Shown piece after piece: positions 32,053 through 47,000 of a stretch of DNA of 64,000 nt. Source of the DNA: Halichondria panicea (Eukaryota; Porifera; Demospongiae; Suberitida; Halichondriidae); the NCBI RefSeq assembly GCF_963675165.1, contig NC_087380.1, positions 1,603,803 to 1,667,802 on the forward strand, written 5' to 3'. Under the pieces are notes generated by a model, which was not told the origin of the DNA, did no database searches, and saw only the letters and a program-made list of their open reading frames with translations. How positions within the stretch are numbered: position 1 is the first letter of the stretch; each line of letters starts with the position of its first letter. A program made the translations under genes and the position numbers.

Positions 32053-35000
32053 ATGAGAATGTTCCCCTCAAGGTTATTAGTTTGCTGTCTGCTGGGAAGT
32101 GTTTCCCTAGTGTATGGACAGCAGACTTTAATAGGTGAGTTGATATAGGAAGTGCAGCTATAGCTATATGTGAGTTGATATATACAGTGCATTTAAATAT
32201 ATAACAGCAAAATTTTATCCTAGATCTATAGATTTACTGGTACGGTCCTATAGTAGCCGGTACATATTTGGTATCAGAAAGTGTATTAATGGTGCAGTGC
32301 AACTGGCAGACCCCTCCTGGGGCTCTAGCATTAACCACACTGAGGGAGATATCATCTCATTCTCTGATATTGGATCAGGAGATGGCAATATATCAAGACC
32401 CCTTGATCTGCTCTTTGAGTACCTATTATGGTGTAGATCTAGTGAGGTGGCAGTTTCCTAAATGTGACAGGCTCTGGGAAAACCTGACATTTGGAGCAGA
32501 ATTTGGTATTGAGCTATAGCTAAATTTGTGCCTACAGTGTAAAATCTAAAATAAAATGTTATTGGTGTATAAGTATCTATAGTCCTTCTACTACCTCTCT
32601 GTAAAATCTGATGCTCTAAATCCAAATCTTTCCATCGAAGCGCCTCATCCAAACTTTCACTATTACCTTACTTTTCCTAATTGAGCAATCTTTGAGAGGC
32701 GTTTTTCTTGATACTACATTTTACAGCTTCAAGTTTCTAACGCGCATAACTCGGGTATGAAACTAGGTATGTGAACACTAAGCATATCATTATGTAGGCA
32801 ATGCTCTGCTCTATCACTTGGTACATTAATCAACGAAATTTTAGTCTGCTCCAAATGTCAGATTTTCCCAGAGCCTGTCACAAATAGTCAAACATCATTA
32901 ATTTTAATTCATGAACAAGTTACGCAATTAAGGTACGATCGCTCTCAAATACTGTTCAACTACTGAAATAGTTGCCGATATTTTTACTGAACGTCTCAGT
33001 CGCGAAACTTTGCAAAATCCGGAGTGGTAGAACCAAGTAAAGTGAGGAGAAGTGTTGAATGCACCCGTAATTAACACTAATTAGAGTGCCTTTCTGCTCA
33101 TTGTTATCCTGAAACTCTGTGCAATTCATCGTTTGCTAGCTAGATATAGCTCAAACTGTTGTGCGCATCAGCCAATACATCTGCACAGTATAATTATAGT
33201 ATAGCTATCATTAAAATAACTGAGTGTACATCTGTCCGTAGTTTTGTAGATGCTCACCACAGATATCCAGCGGGTTCTTCTGAAGCAAGTCTTTCAAAAT
33301 AGCTAAAGCATGGTAAAAAGCAGAAAAAGGGTTACTTCCATGGTCATGCAGCTGCTGCATGCAACATATTCAGAGTCTATAGCTAGATAGTCTAGCTATT
33401 TCATACTAATTTATTGGCTTGTTCATTCTGTCATTGTGGAGCATGCATGCATGAACAGAGTTCTATAGCTGTCAGCTTTTATTGTAAATAATACAGTGCA
33501 TCCAGCTTAGAGAGTAGATTACCACAAATGTGTGAGTATAGTTGTAAATGTTTGGAACCTTTGGTGCATTAACACTGAAAAACTACACCTTTTTGATACA
33601 GTGAACACAGGACCCACTGAACCACCCACCACCTGTCCTGACCTCACTGTACCAGCCAATGGAGTGATCAGCTACAATTTGGGGACTGCTAGTCTGAGAC
33701 CAGTGGACACTGTGGCCACCTATACCTGTGTCACTGGCTACACTCTCGATGGAGTCACCACCAGAACTTGTGGGAGTGATGGAGTGTGGAGTAGTTTTTT
33801 CGAAATTTTTTTTTTGAGTGGGAGTGGGAGTGGTAGTGGGTCACCTCCCAATAATTGTTATGGTAAGTGGAATGAACTTTGTACTGCTTATTTGTTGAGT
33901 GTATCGTCTTCCAATAACACTGAAAAACTACACCTTTCTTGATACAGTGAACACAGGACCCACTGAAACACCCACCACCTGTCCTGACCTCACTGTACCA
34001 ACCAATGGAGTGATCAGCTACAATATGGGGACTGCTAATCTGAGACCAGTGGACACTGTGGCCACCTACACCTGTGTCACTGGCTACACTCTCGATGGAG
34101 ACACCACCAGAACTTGTGGGAGTGATGGAGTGTGGAGTAGTTTTTCCGAAAATCTTTTTTTTTTGAGTGGGAGTGGGAGTGGTAGTGGGTCACCTCCCAA
34201 TAATTGTTATGGTAAGTGGAATGAACTTTGTACTGCTTGTTTGTTGAGTGTATCGTCTCCCAACATAACACTGAAAAACTAACGATTTTCTACTGTTTTG
34301 ATGACATCGGCAGCCGCTATCAACCGCAAGTTTAACTAGTGTTCAAGCTGGCGCTGTGCTAATGCCTCTCGCCATGATTTGCTTTCGCTTAAAAGTATAG
34401 AAGAGAAAGTATAGAAGAGGAAAAAGTGTATAAAATAATCTGTCTAAAACTGACTTGCAATTGTATAATTATGGTATCATTGTTGTGTTTTGTGGCTGCT
34501 TATACCAGGACCTCAAGGATCTAGGAAGCAACAAAGAAGAAGATTTTGTTTTCAATTAATTATAAGCGGAAGTGCATAATTATTTCATAAAGTTAGCTTA
34601 TCTATATAAAGTCACTGAGAAGAAAAGACTTATTACATGCATCTATTGTTGTATTATGTGGCTTTAATACCAGGACCTCAAGAAAGAAGAAAATTGGATC
34701 TGTAGTTCATGCAGTGTATAATTATAATATTTAAGAAGAAAAGACTTGTGTACATACATATTGTTATCTATAGTAGTGTTTTGTAGCTTACCAGGCCCTC
34801 AAGAAAAATATGATTCTGCCAGGAGGATCTGGATCTGGGGAATGAGCGCGCATGCGCATTACATCCATAGGAATAATTAAAGGGTGTGTCCAAAGAGATC
34901 AATTTCACAAATGGCTACTGCTAGCTAGCTGTTTTAACAGGTATTTTCTGAGTCTTGTAGCTAACAAAAAGCTAGCGCTTTAGTGCAAGGCTAACTCATA

Positions 35001-38000
35001 TGTTGAATAGAAAGTTTGTGCGGACAGATGATGCTATGAAAGATTCTGAAGAGACTGCAACAGCCTTCAATGTGAGTCAAACTAGCCATAACTCGAGAAA
35101 GAAGCTTTAGTTTGCTAATCCACGAATAAAAATCCAAGAGAACGTGGCTAGAAGCCTATAGAAGCTGTTAGTTTTCGTCGCATTGCAACCGTTGAGCAGT
35201 TACAGCTGGAACAGACACACAGACACACAGACACACACACACACACACAGTCAGCTTTACCGTATCCCTCTTGCGGCTACGCCTCGAGGCATAATTAAGA
35301 GTGGGTATACAGCTATCGTACACCCACTTCTGTGGCAGCAGCATATATAGGATGTTTTTTTGGTATCAAAATGTAGCCCGTAAACTTACTACAGAAATTT
35401 GCAAGCTAAGCTATTAATTTTTGCAGAAAACTTGCAGCTCAGTGTTCAAGTGAGGAACTTTAATTTAGCTGACAAGGCAATAATTATTTATGGCTCGTTG
35501 TATTACAGGCTGCAGTATCCTTCTATTTTTTCTAAGAACTCTGAGGTCTTTCTTGCATCCTAAAATAGTTATAGCTAGATATACATATGTAGTCAAGCTA
35601 GATAAATTTCTTTATATCACATCTCTGAGCCATGTGGTTGTCAGCCACTTAGATATTCATACTCTGCCTCAAGTACCAGTGGAACAAAAACGTGTATTGT
35701 CATGATACCCAACCACTCGCAGAGGGTTGGACTACATGCTACTGCCATCCAAAACTAATTTCTGTATGCCATAATAAGTATAGCTGTAAGATAGGGGAGG
35801 GGGACCGCCAACACTATGACACCGCGGCGCCACTGAATTACTTTTTTGTTTTCATGATCCCATTCTTATACCTATAGTTATTGACTGTGGCGACCTCTTT
35901 GACCCCTCCAATGGAGCAGTGAACACATCCTCCGGAACAACCTTCATGATGACTGCTACCTACACCTGTAACACTGGATACAATCTGACTGGTGATATGA
36001 CCAGGACTTGTGGGGCAAATGGAACTTGGAGTTGGACTGCTCTAACATGTGATCGTACGTTAAATTGTTTTCATGATCTCATTATTATACCTACGTATAT
36101 AGCTGTTGACTGTGGCTCCCTCTCTGACCCTGGGAATGGAATTGTTGATGCATCCAATACCACCTTAATGAACACTGCTACCTACACCTGTAACACTGGA
36201 TACAATCTGACTGGTGATACGACCAGGACTTGTCAGGCTAATGGAACTTGGAGTGGGACTGCCGCTTGTACTCGTAAGTTAATTGTTTTCATGATCTCAT
36301 TATTATACCTACGTATATAGCTGTTGACTGTGGCTCCCTCTCTGACCCTGGGAATGGAATTGTTGATGCATCCAATACCACCTTCATGAACACTGCTACC
36401 TACAACTGTAATACTGGATACAATCTGACTGGTGATACAACCAGGACTTGTCAGGCTAATGGAACTTGGAGTGGGACTGCCGCTTGTACTCGTAAGTTAA
36501 TTGTTTTCATGATCTCATTATTATACCTACGTATATAGCTGTTGACTGTGGCTCCCTCTCTGACCCTGGGAATGGAATTGTTGATGCATCCAATACCACC
36601 TTCATGAACACTGCTACCTACAACTGTAATACTGGATACAATCTGACTGGTGATACAACCAGGACTTGTCAGGCTAATGGAACTTGGAGTGGGACTGCCG
36701 CTTGTACTCGTAAGTCTTCATTGTTTTCATGATCCCATTATTATACCTATGTAGCTGTTGACTGTGGCTCCCTATCTGACCCTGGGAATGGAATTGTTGA
36801 TGCATCCAATACCACCTTCATGAACACTGCTACCTACACCTGTAACACTGGATACAATCTGACTGGTGATACAACCAGGACTTGTCAGGCTAATGGAACT
36901 TGGAGTGGGACTGCCGCTTGTACTCGTAAGTCTTCATTGTTTTCATGATCCCATTATTATACCTACGTATATAGCTGTTGACTGTGGCTCCCTCTCTGAT
37001 CCTGGGAATGGAATTGTTGATGCATCCAATACCACCTTCATGAACACTGCTACCTACACCTGTAACACTGGATACAACCTGACTGGTGATACAACTAGGA
37101 CTTGTCAGGCTAATGGAACTTGGAGTGGGACTGCCGCTTGTACTCGTAAGTCTTCATTGTTTTCATGATCTCATTATTATACCTACGTATATAGCTGTTG
37201 ACTGTGGCTCCCTCTCTGACCCTGGGAATGGAATTGTTGATGCATCCAATACCACCTTCATGAACACTGCTACCTACAACTGTAACACTGGATACAATCT
37301 GACTGGTGATACGACCAGGACTTGTCAGGCTAATGGAACTTGGAGTGGGACTTCCGCTTGTGCTCGTAAGTTAATTGTTTTCATGATCCCATTATTATGC
37401 TTATATATATAGCTGTTGACTGTGGCTTCCTCTCTGACCCTGAGAATGGAATTGTTGATGCATCCAATACCACCTTCATGAACACTGCTACCTACACCTG
37501 TAACACTGGCTACAATCTGACTGGTGATACGACCAGGACTTGTCAGGCTAATAGAACTTGGAGTGGGACTGCCGCTTGTACTCGTAAGTTAATTGTTTTC
37601 ATGATCCCATTAATATATCTATATATAGCTGTTGACTGTGGCTCCCTCTCTGATCCTGGGAATGGAATTGTTGATGCATCCAATACCACCTTCATGAACA
37701 CTGCTACCTACACCTGTAACACTGGCTACAATCTGACTGGTGATACGACCAGGACTTGTCAGGCTAATGGAACTTGGAGTGGGACTGCCGCTTGTACTCG
37801 TAAGTCTTCATTGTTTTCATGATCCCATTATTATACCTACGTATATAGCTGTTGACTGTGGCTCCCTCTCTGATCCTGGGAATGGAATTGTTGATGCATC
37901 CAATACCACCTTCATGAACACTGCTACCTACACCTGTAACACTGGATACAACCTGACTGGTGATACAACTAGGACTTGTCAGGCTAATGGAACTTGGAGT

Positions 38001-41000
38001 GGGACTGCCGCTTGTACTCGTAAGTCTTCATTGTTTTCATGATCTCATTATTATACCTACGTATATAGCTGTTGACTGTGGCTCCCTCTCTGACCCTGGG
38101 AATGGAATTGTTGATGCATCCAATACCACCGTCATGAACACTGCTACCTACAACTGTAACACTGGATACAATCTGACTGGTGATACGACCAGGACTTGTC
38201 AGGCTAATGGAACTTGGAGTGGGACTGCCGCTTGTGCTCGTAAGTTAATTGTTTTCATGATCCCATTATTATGCTTATATATATAGCTGTTGACTGTGGC
38301 TTCCTCTCTGACCCTGAGAATGGAATTGTTGATGCATCCAATACCACCTTCATGAACACTGCTACCTACACCTGTAACACTGGCTACAATCTGACTGGTG
38401 ATACGACCAGGACTTGTCAGGCTAATAGAACTTGGAGTGGGACTGCCGCTTGTACTCGTAAGTTAATTGTTTTCATGATCCCATTAATATATCTATATAT
38501 AGCTGTTGACTGTGGCTCCCTCTCTGATCCTGGGAATGGAATTGTTGATGCATCCAATACCACCTTCATGAACACTGCTACCTACACCTGTAACACTGGC
38601 TACAATCTGACTGGTGATACGACCAGGACTTGTCAGGCTAATGGAACTTGGAGTGGGACTGCCGCTTGTACTCGTAAGTCTTCATTGTTTTCATGATCCC
38701 ATTATTATACCTACGTATATAGCTGTTGACTGTGGCTCCCTCTCTGACCCTGGGAATGGAATTGTTGATGCATCCAATACCACCTTCATGAACACTGCTA
38801 CCTACATCTGTAACACTGGCTACAATCTGACTGGTGATACGACCAGGACTTGTCAGGCTAATGGAACTTGGAGTGGGACTGCCGCTTGTACTCGTAAGTC
38901 TTCATTGTTTTCATGATCCCATTATTATACCTACGTATATAGCTGTTGACTGTGGCTCCCTCTCTGACCCTGGGAATGGAATTGTTGATGCATCCAATAC
39001 CACCTTCATGAACACTGCTACCTACACCTGTAACACTGGATACAATCTGACTGGTGATACAACCAGGACTTGTCAGGCTAATGGAACTTGGAGTGGGACT
39101 GCCGCTTGTACTCGTAAGTCTTCATTGTTTTCATGATCTCATTATTATACCTACGTATATAGCTGTTGACTGTGGCTCCCTCTTTGACCCTGGGAATGGA
39201 ATTGTTGATGCATCCAATACCACCTTCATGAACACTGCTACCTACAACTGTAACACTGGCTACAATCTGACTGATGATACGACCAGGACTTGTCAGGCTA
39301 ATGGAACTTGGAGTGGAACTGCCGCTTGTACTCGTAAGTTAATTGTTTTCATGATCCCATTAATATATCTATATATAGCTGTTGACTGTGGCTCCCTCTC
39401 TGACCCTGGGAATGGAATTGTTGATGCATCCAATACCACCTTCACGAACACTGCTACCTACACCTGTAACACTGGCTACAATCTGACTGGTGATACGACC
39501 AGGACTTGTCAGGCTAATGGAACTTGGAGTGGGACTGCCGCTTGTACTCGTAAGTTAATTGTTTTCATGATCTCATTATTATACCTACGTAGCTGTTGAC
39601 TGTGGCTCCCTCTCCCACCCTGGGAATGGAATTGTTGATGCATCCAATACCACCTTCATGAACACTGCTACCTACACCTGTAACATTGGCTACAATCTGA
39701 CTGGTGATACGACCAGGACTTGTCAGGCTAATGGAACTTGGAGTGGGACTGCCGCTTGTACTCGTAAGTCAAAATTACTTCATTGTTTTCATGATCCCAT
39801 TATTATGCTTATATATAGCTGTTGACTGTGGCTCCCTCTCTGACCCTGGGAATGGAATTGTTGATGCATCCAATACCACCTTCATGAACACTGCTACCTA
39901 CACCTGTAACACTGGATACAATCTGGCTAGTGATACGACCAGGACTTGTCAGGCTAATGGAACTTGGAGTGGGACTGTTCCAACATGTGATCGTAAGTCT
40001 ATTACCAGTAAATAAGACTCTTCGTACTTGGAAAATGCATTAAAATCACTTGCGAATAATTATATGCATGGCTCTACTTTATTGTGCCATTCTTATACCC
40101 TGTAGCTGTCAACTGTGGTGACCTCACTGACCCCTCCAATGGAGCAGTGAACACATCCTCCGGAACGACTTTTAATATGAACGCTACCTACACCTGTAAC
40201 ACTGGCTACAATCTGATTGGAATTACGCCCAGGACTTGTCAGGCTAATGAAACTTGGAGTGGCAGTGAACCAACTTGTAATCGTAAGTTTTATATATCTC
40301 TTGATCATTGCGTACACTGCTGCTGTGGTACGTCCTTGTCTTCTCTGCAGTTGTCACCTGTCAAATCCTCTCTGCTCCCACCAATGGAATGGTTGATGAA
40401 CCTAGAAACACCTTTGGAAGCAATGCCACCTACACCTGTAACACTGGCTACACTCTTAATGGAGACACTACCAGGACTTGTGGAAGTGATGGAGTGTGGA
40501 GTGGCAGTGAACCAACTTGTAATCGTAAGTTAGAACTCATTAGGCTGTGTCATTGATCAATTTTTGTCCGATCTTTGCATATAATTTCAAGCGCATAGCT
40601 CCTGATCCATGAAAATATATAAGTGTACAGTCATATATATTATATTATACATACCGTATATCTTCTAATTTATCGGACGGCAAAAAATTATTATTTTGGA
40701 AATTGTCCGGGTATAATTGGAACAGATTTTTATAGAGCATGCGAAGTGTCCGGAATAATTAGCAGCTGCATGCGAGCTAGATAAGTTTAATAGAACAGGG
40801 TACGACTGAATAGTTGTACTAGCTATCTAAAACTAGCTACTCAAAGCTATCTAACTGAAGCACTCTAAGTCTTACTTGCGGTATACCTTACTTGCCATCT
40901 ATGAATGGTAACTCAACTTTTCAAGGTATTGTCCGGATATTTAGAACAAACGTAACATTAAAGTACTGGAGTGTCCGTTGTATTAGAACAACGAAAATTG

Positions 41001-44000
41001 CCCAAAAGAGTGTCCGGGGTAATTAGAAGTGTCCGATAAATTAGAAGATATACGGTACTTATATTATTCAATCAGATGAATGTGTTTACTGAATATCTGA
41101 ACATCCATTGTGTCTGATTATCGGTGCCTTGCTCTACCCAGTTAAATATTTCGGATTCTAAAATATTCGTACAGCTCAGAATATAGTGATTGAAAAATAC
41201 AAAAAAATTTCCACCATAAGTATGAAAATAAACCCGCTAGCTAACTGCAGCATGTACGTACTGTATTACTAACATTTGTGAATGAACCAAATCAGCAGAA
41301 AAATTGACCCTCTGTGATCTAGCTATTGCGTTCTGGCAAGAATCGTGTGTATTTACTAGTACTATAATTTAGGTGTTGCGATTTTATTGTTGCGAATTGA
41401 TCAACCCTAGCAAAGCTTGCATATGTTCATAATAATACGATATAGATCTATCATCCTGATTCTCTAGTTGTTGACTGTGGAACCCCTCCCACTATTTCTG
41501 ATGGCAGTAGGACAATAGCTGGTACAACATTTGGAGAGATGGCCACCTACACCTGTACCAGTAGTGGGTTCAGTATCTCTGGATCAGCCACCATAACTTG
41601 TCAGGCTAATGGGAGCTGGGAACCTGAGCCAGCCTGTACTATGGATTGTGAGTTATTGTCTGAGTGTATTAGGCTGGTCCAGTTACGTACTCTGTTCTGT
41701 GCAGCCATTGATTGTGGCCCACCTCCCTCTGTTTCTAATGGCTCTCCTGGAGCACCCTCACCTGACACAAAGCTCGATGGAGTGGTGACCTACACCTGTG
41801 ATACTGGGTATGAGGTCTCCACTGGAGTCACCACAGCAATGGCTACCTGTATGGCCAACAGGGTGTGGGAGCCTGTACCAACTTGTCAACGTCGTAAGTT
41901 ATATAATTATGTTTAGAATTCCATTACGTACGGCATTTATTTTTTCGATATACACTGCCACTCGTACAAAAATGGCGTAAACTATCATGTACTTCCTTCA
42001 TGTACGTGCTCATGCATATGTGTAAAGCACTCGCATGCACTATTAGTTCTTCCTGCATGCAAGTAATGTCAGTGCATGAACGGTAGAATAGTGCGAAAAT
42101 TCTCTCATGGTTGAAGTGAGGATTTTTTAATATAATTATTCTGCTGAGATATCTGAATCCGCTTTAGTGGATAATTGATGGGAACTGATCGTCCCGACAA
42201 CCTTACCCTCACAAATGACATTACTGGTGGAAAAGAGCAAATTTGTTTGAGCCTGATACTCGTAAACACATTAGACTTTGAGACAACTCATTGACAGTAA
42301 GAGCTCCTGATAATGTCACCCTCTCAGCTTTTGCAAGCATCAGAGTGAACATGCTCAATTAATGATAAAGACAATGCTCCATCCATGGCTGCATATTTCA
42401 CAACTATACCAAAAAACCCACTCAGCACTTGTGCTATATGTGTCAGTGCTGTACACAATGGTTCATTGATTGATTGTTCTGGTTGTAACTAATGAGTTCA
42501 GAGTTCAGAGTGGACAGTTCGGATGCAATCTTTACACAGGCGAGACTGCCGGACTTCAAGATTGCATCCTCACATGCACTCGTTCACATGCAGTCATAGC
42601 ATCTGGCGTTAATCTGAATATAGAAAAAAATTTTCTCTATAGGCGTGGTTTGTGAAGCTGAACAGGATTCTGTATGGGAGCTAGTCTTCCCTACCACTTT
42701 GGCTGGCTTTTCTTATTCGCAGCAATGCCCACAAAATGGAAATGGAACAACTTTAGGTATGTAACACCATGCATGCATGGAACCAATAAATGGTCCACTG
42801 CTGCATGTAACACCTTATGAATGTTGTTTCACCATTGAGCATATACGATCAAGCATTCCCATGTGACTGTGTGTGTGCGTTGATGTGCATGTATAATTAT
42901 TAGGTACTGCGACTCGTTTCTGTACACTGGGTGGTGTATGGGAAGCAGTGAACACAGATAACTGCACTAGAGAAGTAATCATCTCACTTAATAACACGGT
43001 AAGTCTTTGCTGTTACTGTAGTACTTTACACGAACATGCACTGTCATAAAAAGTACTGTAACTGTTCATGACAATTTTTGACGATCTTTCACCCAGCTAT
43101 ATAGTTTTCTATACTCTCCATTCAGGCAAATGAACTATTTGCATCTCAGAACAATGCATCTCAGAACGAAGTTGATAACCTTCTTGTTTCTCTTGTGGAG
43201 GCTACTAGTGTAAATGCAACTGGAGACTTCACCATATTCCCCCAAGACCTCAGTACTACTAATACGATCGTTCAGTCAAGTGTGAATTACCTCATTCAAA
43301 ACGTAGAGATTGCTAGCCCCATGTCTTCTCTCAATTTAGTGAAGTAAGCTAATTATATTAGTGAAGCACTTTTAAATAATTGTGTCTTGTAGGAAGTTAT
43401 GAACGTTCTCAACAATGTTCTGGATGAGAGGAATACAGAAGGATGGGAAAGATTACAAATGGTATAATAATAGCGATATAGATCATTAACTAACAATAAA
43501 ACTACTTCAGGATTCTGCTGCTGAGAGTCAGCAATTGCTGTTGAATGCAGAGTTATATGGTCAGTATGTGTCATTGGCACTAAGGAGTGAAGCTGTGGAT
43601 ACAGGCAATGTGACGGAGATCACACTTGTGAGACAGAACATCGGTATGTGTGTATACTTCACCATTTGCTATATGTATTCGTATAGTGAATGATTGGCTA
43701 TGCAATATGCTACCACATGCATCCTGATACCGGTATGATATCAATATCAGCTGTATATGTACTGGAACTATCATACTCCATAAAGCATGATCTTTCCAGT
43801 ATCATAATCAAGGAGCATTCCACATGCTCTACTGTTGTCTTTCATTGTTGTGAAGCCGTCTTTTTTCTCAACTGGCCTGGTGTCTCTCACTCGCTCTTGC
43901 TCGCACAAAGTCAATTTATGTTGCTATGTATCCAGACCTGACCTTTTATCACACCTCGCGGATTCGCAAATGAAGTCCAAGTTAGATAAACCACACCCAC

Positions 44001-47000
44001 TCGTAGAGTATGCGTCTTAGTAACCACCTTGGTTACGGTAGATTCCCTCGGCTTTGTTTCGTAAGCAGAAAGTGCACTAACTCTGTTATTATGCCTCAAG
44101 GCGTAGCCGCGCGAGGGATACGGCAAAGCTGACTGCATGTGTGTGTGTGTGTGTGTGTGTGTGTTCCAGTTGTAACTGCTCAACAGTTGCAATGCGACAA
44201 AAACTTACATCTGGTCATCGAATGCACAAGCTACAAAATCCGACGTTAGTCTCACTCTTTTTGGTAAATGCAATTTTGATGCTATAGGGGGAGATTTTTG
44301 TAAGTGCTGCGGTCCCGTGGCATCAGTCTGATAATACCACACCTATACTCGAAGGATATGCACCCTGTATATAATTATATCCTCGGAGTAGGTGTGGTGT
44401 TATAATTATGCATTTACTACATGTCCAGTGCTAGCTGCAATGGAAGTTGACACCACTAGTTTGGATGACATTATCTTTCCTGAAGTTGTTAAAGTCAGTG
44501 AAGAAACAGGCTCAGCTCAAACTGTGATACCAGCTACTCTTCTTGCAGAGAGAGGCGCTCTGCAAGGTATTAAACTTTCGTGTAACCATTGATTGTATTT
44601 TATCGATGTCTGTCTCAATTTTCAGAGGGGGGTGTTACAGCAGTCAACATTCTATTCTCCAACTTGGAGGATTTTCTTCCGAAAACCAACCTTGAAATGT
44701 ACAGTACTAAGTCATGTTCTGCTCAGTCTCATTGTATATGCTTACACAGGAACACGACCAGACCAGTATCACAGGTTATTTCTAGTCAAGTCTTCTCCAA
44801 TGTGAAGTTAAATAACTCCCAGACAAAGGCAACCTTCAGATTCACCACCCAGAAGGTAATTTATTTATACAGTTGGAATTACGAGTGACACTAATTGATA
44901 TGCGTGCAGTTTTCTGAAGATGAAGTAGCCGAAAATGCCAAATGTGTATTTTGGAGTGTTTCTAGGTGAGCTCTCTCTTTCATTCTAATATGTACATATT
45001 GTTGGTCACATGACCACAATTATTATATATTAATTTTGTAAAATAGCAGGTGGTCCATGGAAGGTGTGACTACAGTCAGTGTGGATGAAGACGAGCAGAT
45101 GAGAGTATATAATATTGTCTGTGAGAGCAGTCATTTCACAGCATTTGCTGTTCTAATGGATGTCACTGGAGCACTGAATGTGAGCCTTATATGTTAATTT
45201 TTACTTGGATCAGTCTTTATAATTATAATGCTTCGTCCTTGGTCTTTTGTAGGACACAACTTCAGAGATCAGGTTTGCTCTATCGCTGGTGACTTATGTT
45301 GGTTGTTCCATCTCCATCTTCTTTCTTCTGTTGTCTATCGTCTATTTCTTGACATTGAGGTAATTATAGGACTAGATATAGCTTTGATAAACCTTACCAT
45401 GCTGTTAATGTTTAGAAAGGAACTGCTGATCAAGGTTCATAGCTTCATCCATCTCAACCTGTGTATTTCTTTGCTCCTTGGTTACTTGGTGTTCCTGTCA
45501 GGAGTAGAGACTGCTGTGGCCAACAAGGTATACTTGAGTTTTATATAATGTATGCATTCATTGTGCAGTATTTTAGCTTGTGCAGTTTATACACGAACAA
45601 TAAGAAATGATCGGTATATCGAGGTCACTATAATTAATTCAGAGTGCCGGATTAATAATTAATAATTATGTCTACTGTAATTATGACTTGCAGGTAGCGT
45701 GTGTGTTTGTGGCTGCTCTCCTTCACTACCTGTTCACGGCTGTGTTCTTTTGGATGCTGTGTGAGGGAATCATGCTCTATCTCATGTTGGTAGTTGTCTT
45801 CAGCCAAATATCCAAGAAATGGTGGATATTCTTTATTATTGGATGGGGTAAATTATTTCATAATAGTACACTAATTAAGTCTTAAATCTTAAAAGCTACG
45901 AATGCACATAATTATATAAATATACCGTATACCTTCTAATTTATCGAACACTTTTCTGGGAAATTTTTGTTACAGCGGACATGCACTCTGGTCCTTTAAT
46001 ATATTACTGGTCGATAAGATACATTCCAAGCAACGTATAGCTTTATTAGTTTGCATGAGGATTAGCTAGTGCAACTGTTCAGTCGCACATGCATGCACTG
46101 TACTATTAGCTCGCATGCAGTTGTAGTATGCCTGTTCTGACAGCTCACGTGTACAATAAAGATCTGTTCCAGTTATACCCGGACAATTTTCTGTTGTAGA
46201 AAAATGTATACGGTATATATATAGTCGTATATACTGCATGCAGCTATATAAAAGTTTGCTTTCCTTGTGACTGTTGGCCCTTGATCACAATGAAAAGACC
46301 TCTCTACAAAATTTACGGAGCCAGTGAATTACTTATATACCCGGAGGGTTCATCCATTTCAGTAAAATTATGCATGTGCGGTGAACGCCGGTGATGATAA
46401 TTATAGTATTGCATTAAGTATATGTTTCTTGCAGTTGTTCCAGTGATACCAGTGGCTATATCTGCTGGATTTATTCATGACCAGTATGGCACAGAAGAGT
46501 AGTAAGTTTCTATTGTAAATGGGAAACTCAACTCTAAATTCTATAAACAACTACAGCGTTTCCCCCAATAATTTTCCAATAGAATGCGTGTAATTATTTT
46601 ACACCTAACAACTGACAATCCTTTTATATATTCAGTTGTTGGATTGCTGTTGGTGCCGGTGATAAAGGAGCCATATGGGCATTTGTTGTACCAATGCTAC
46701 TAGTTGTTCTGGTGAGATCTCTAGCTTGCAATACCATTTGTACGCATGTCCTTTCAAATAACAGTAGCTGTTTTTAAGAGTACATCTGTGTGGAATAAAC
46801 GAACTGTATATCATGTAGTATAGTGTATTCTAGAATGTTCTGGTAGATTGTCTTGTACTAGATGCTAGTTGTTATTAGAACCTTCTATAGTAGCTGTTTT
46901 GGAATTTTGTATGAATACTCTGTGTTGTTACAATATGAGAGGTCTTTAACTAAAAGTCACAACGATTCTACATGCACGATTCTATATACAATCTGCATGT

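Noticed and set aside
42470-42655. Open stretch before the HRM-like exon of the adhesion GPCR
   Set aside because: No acceptor/donor pair in phase and no domain match; the CCP exon at 41893 splices in phase to 42643 directly.
44700-44750. 51-nt in-frame segment in the GAIN exon as a certain intron
   Set aside because: Has gtacag...cacag borders and keeps frame either way, but the donor is weak; left as uncertain.
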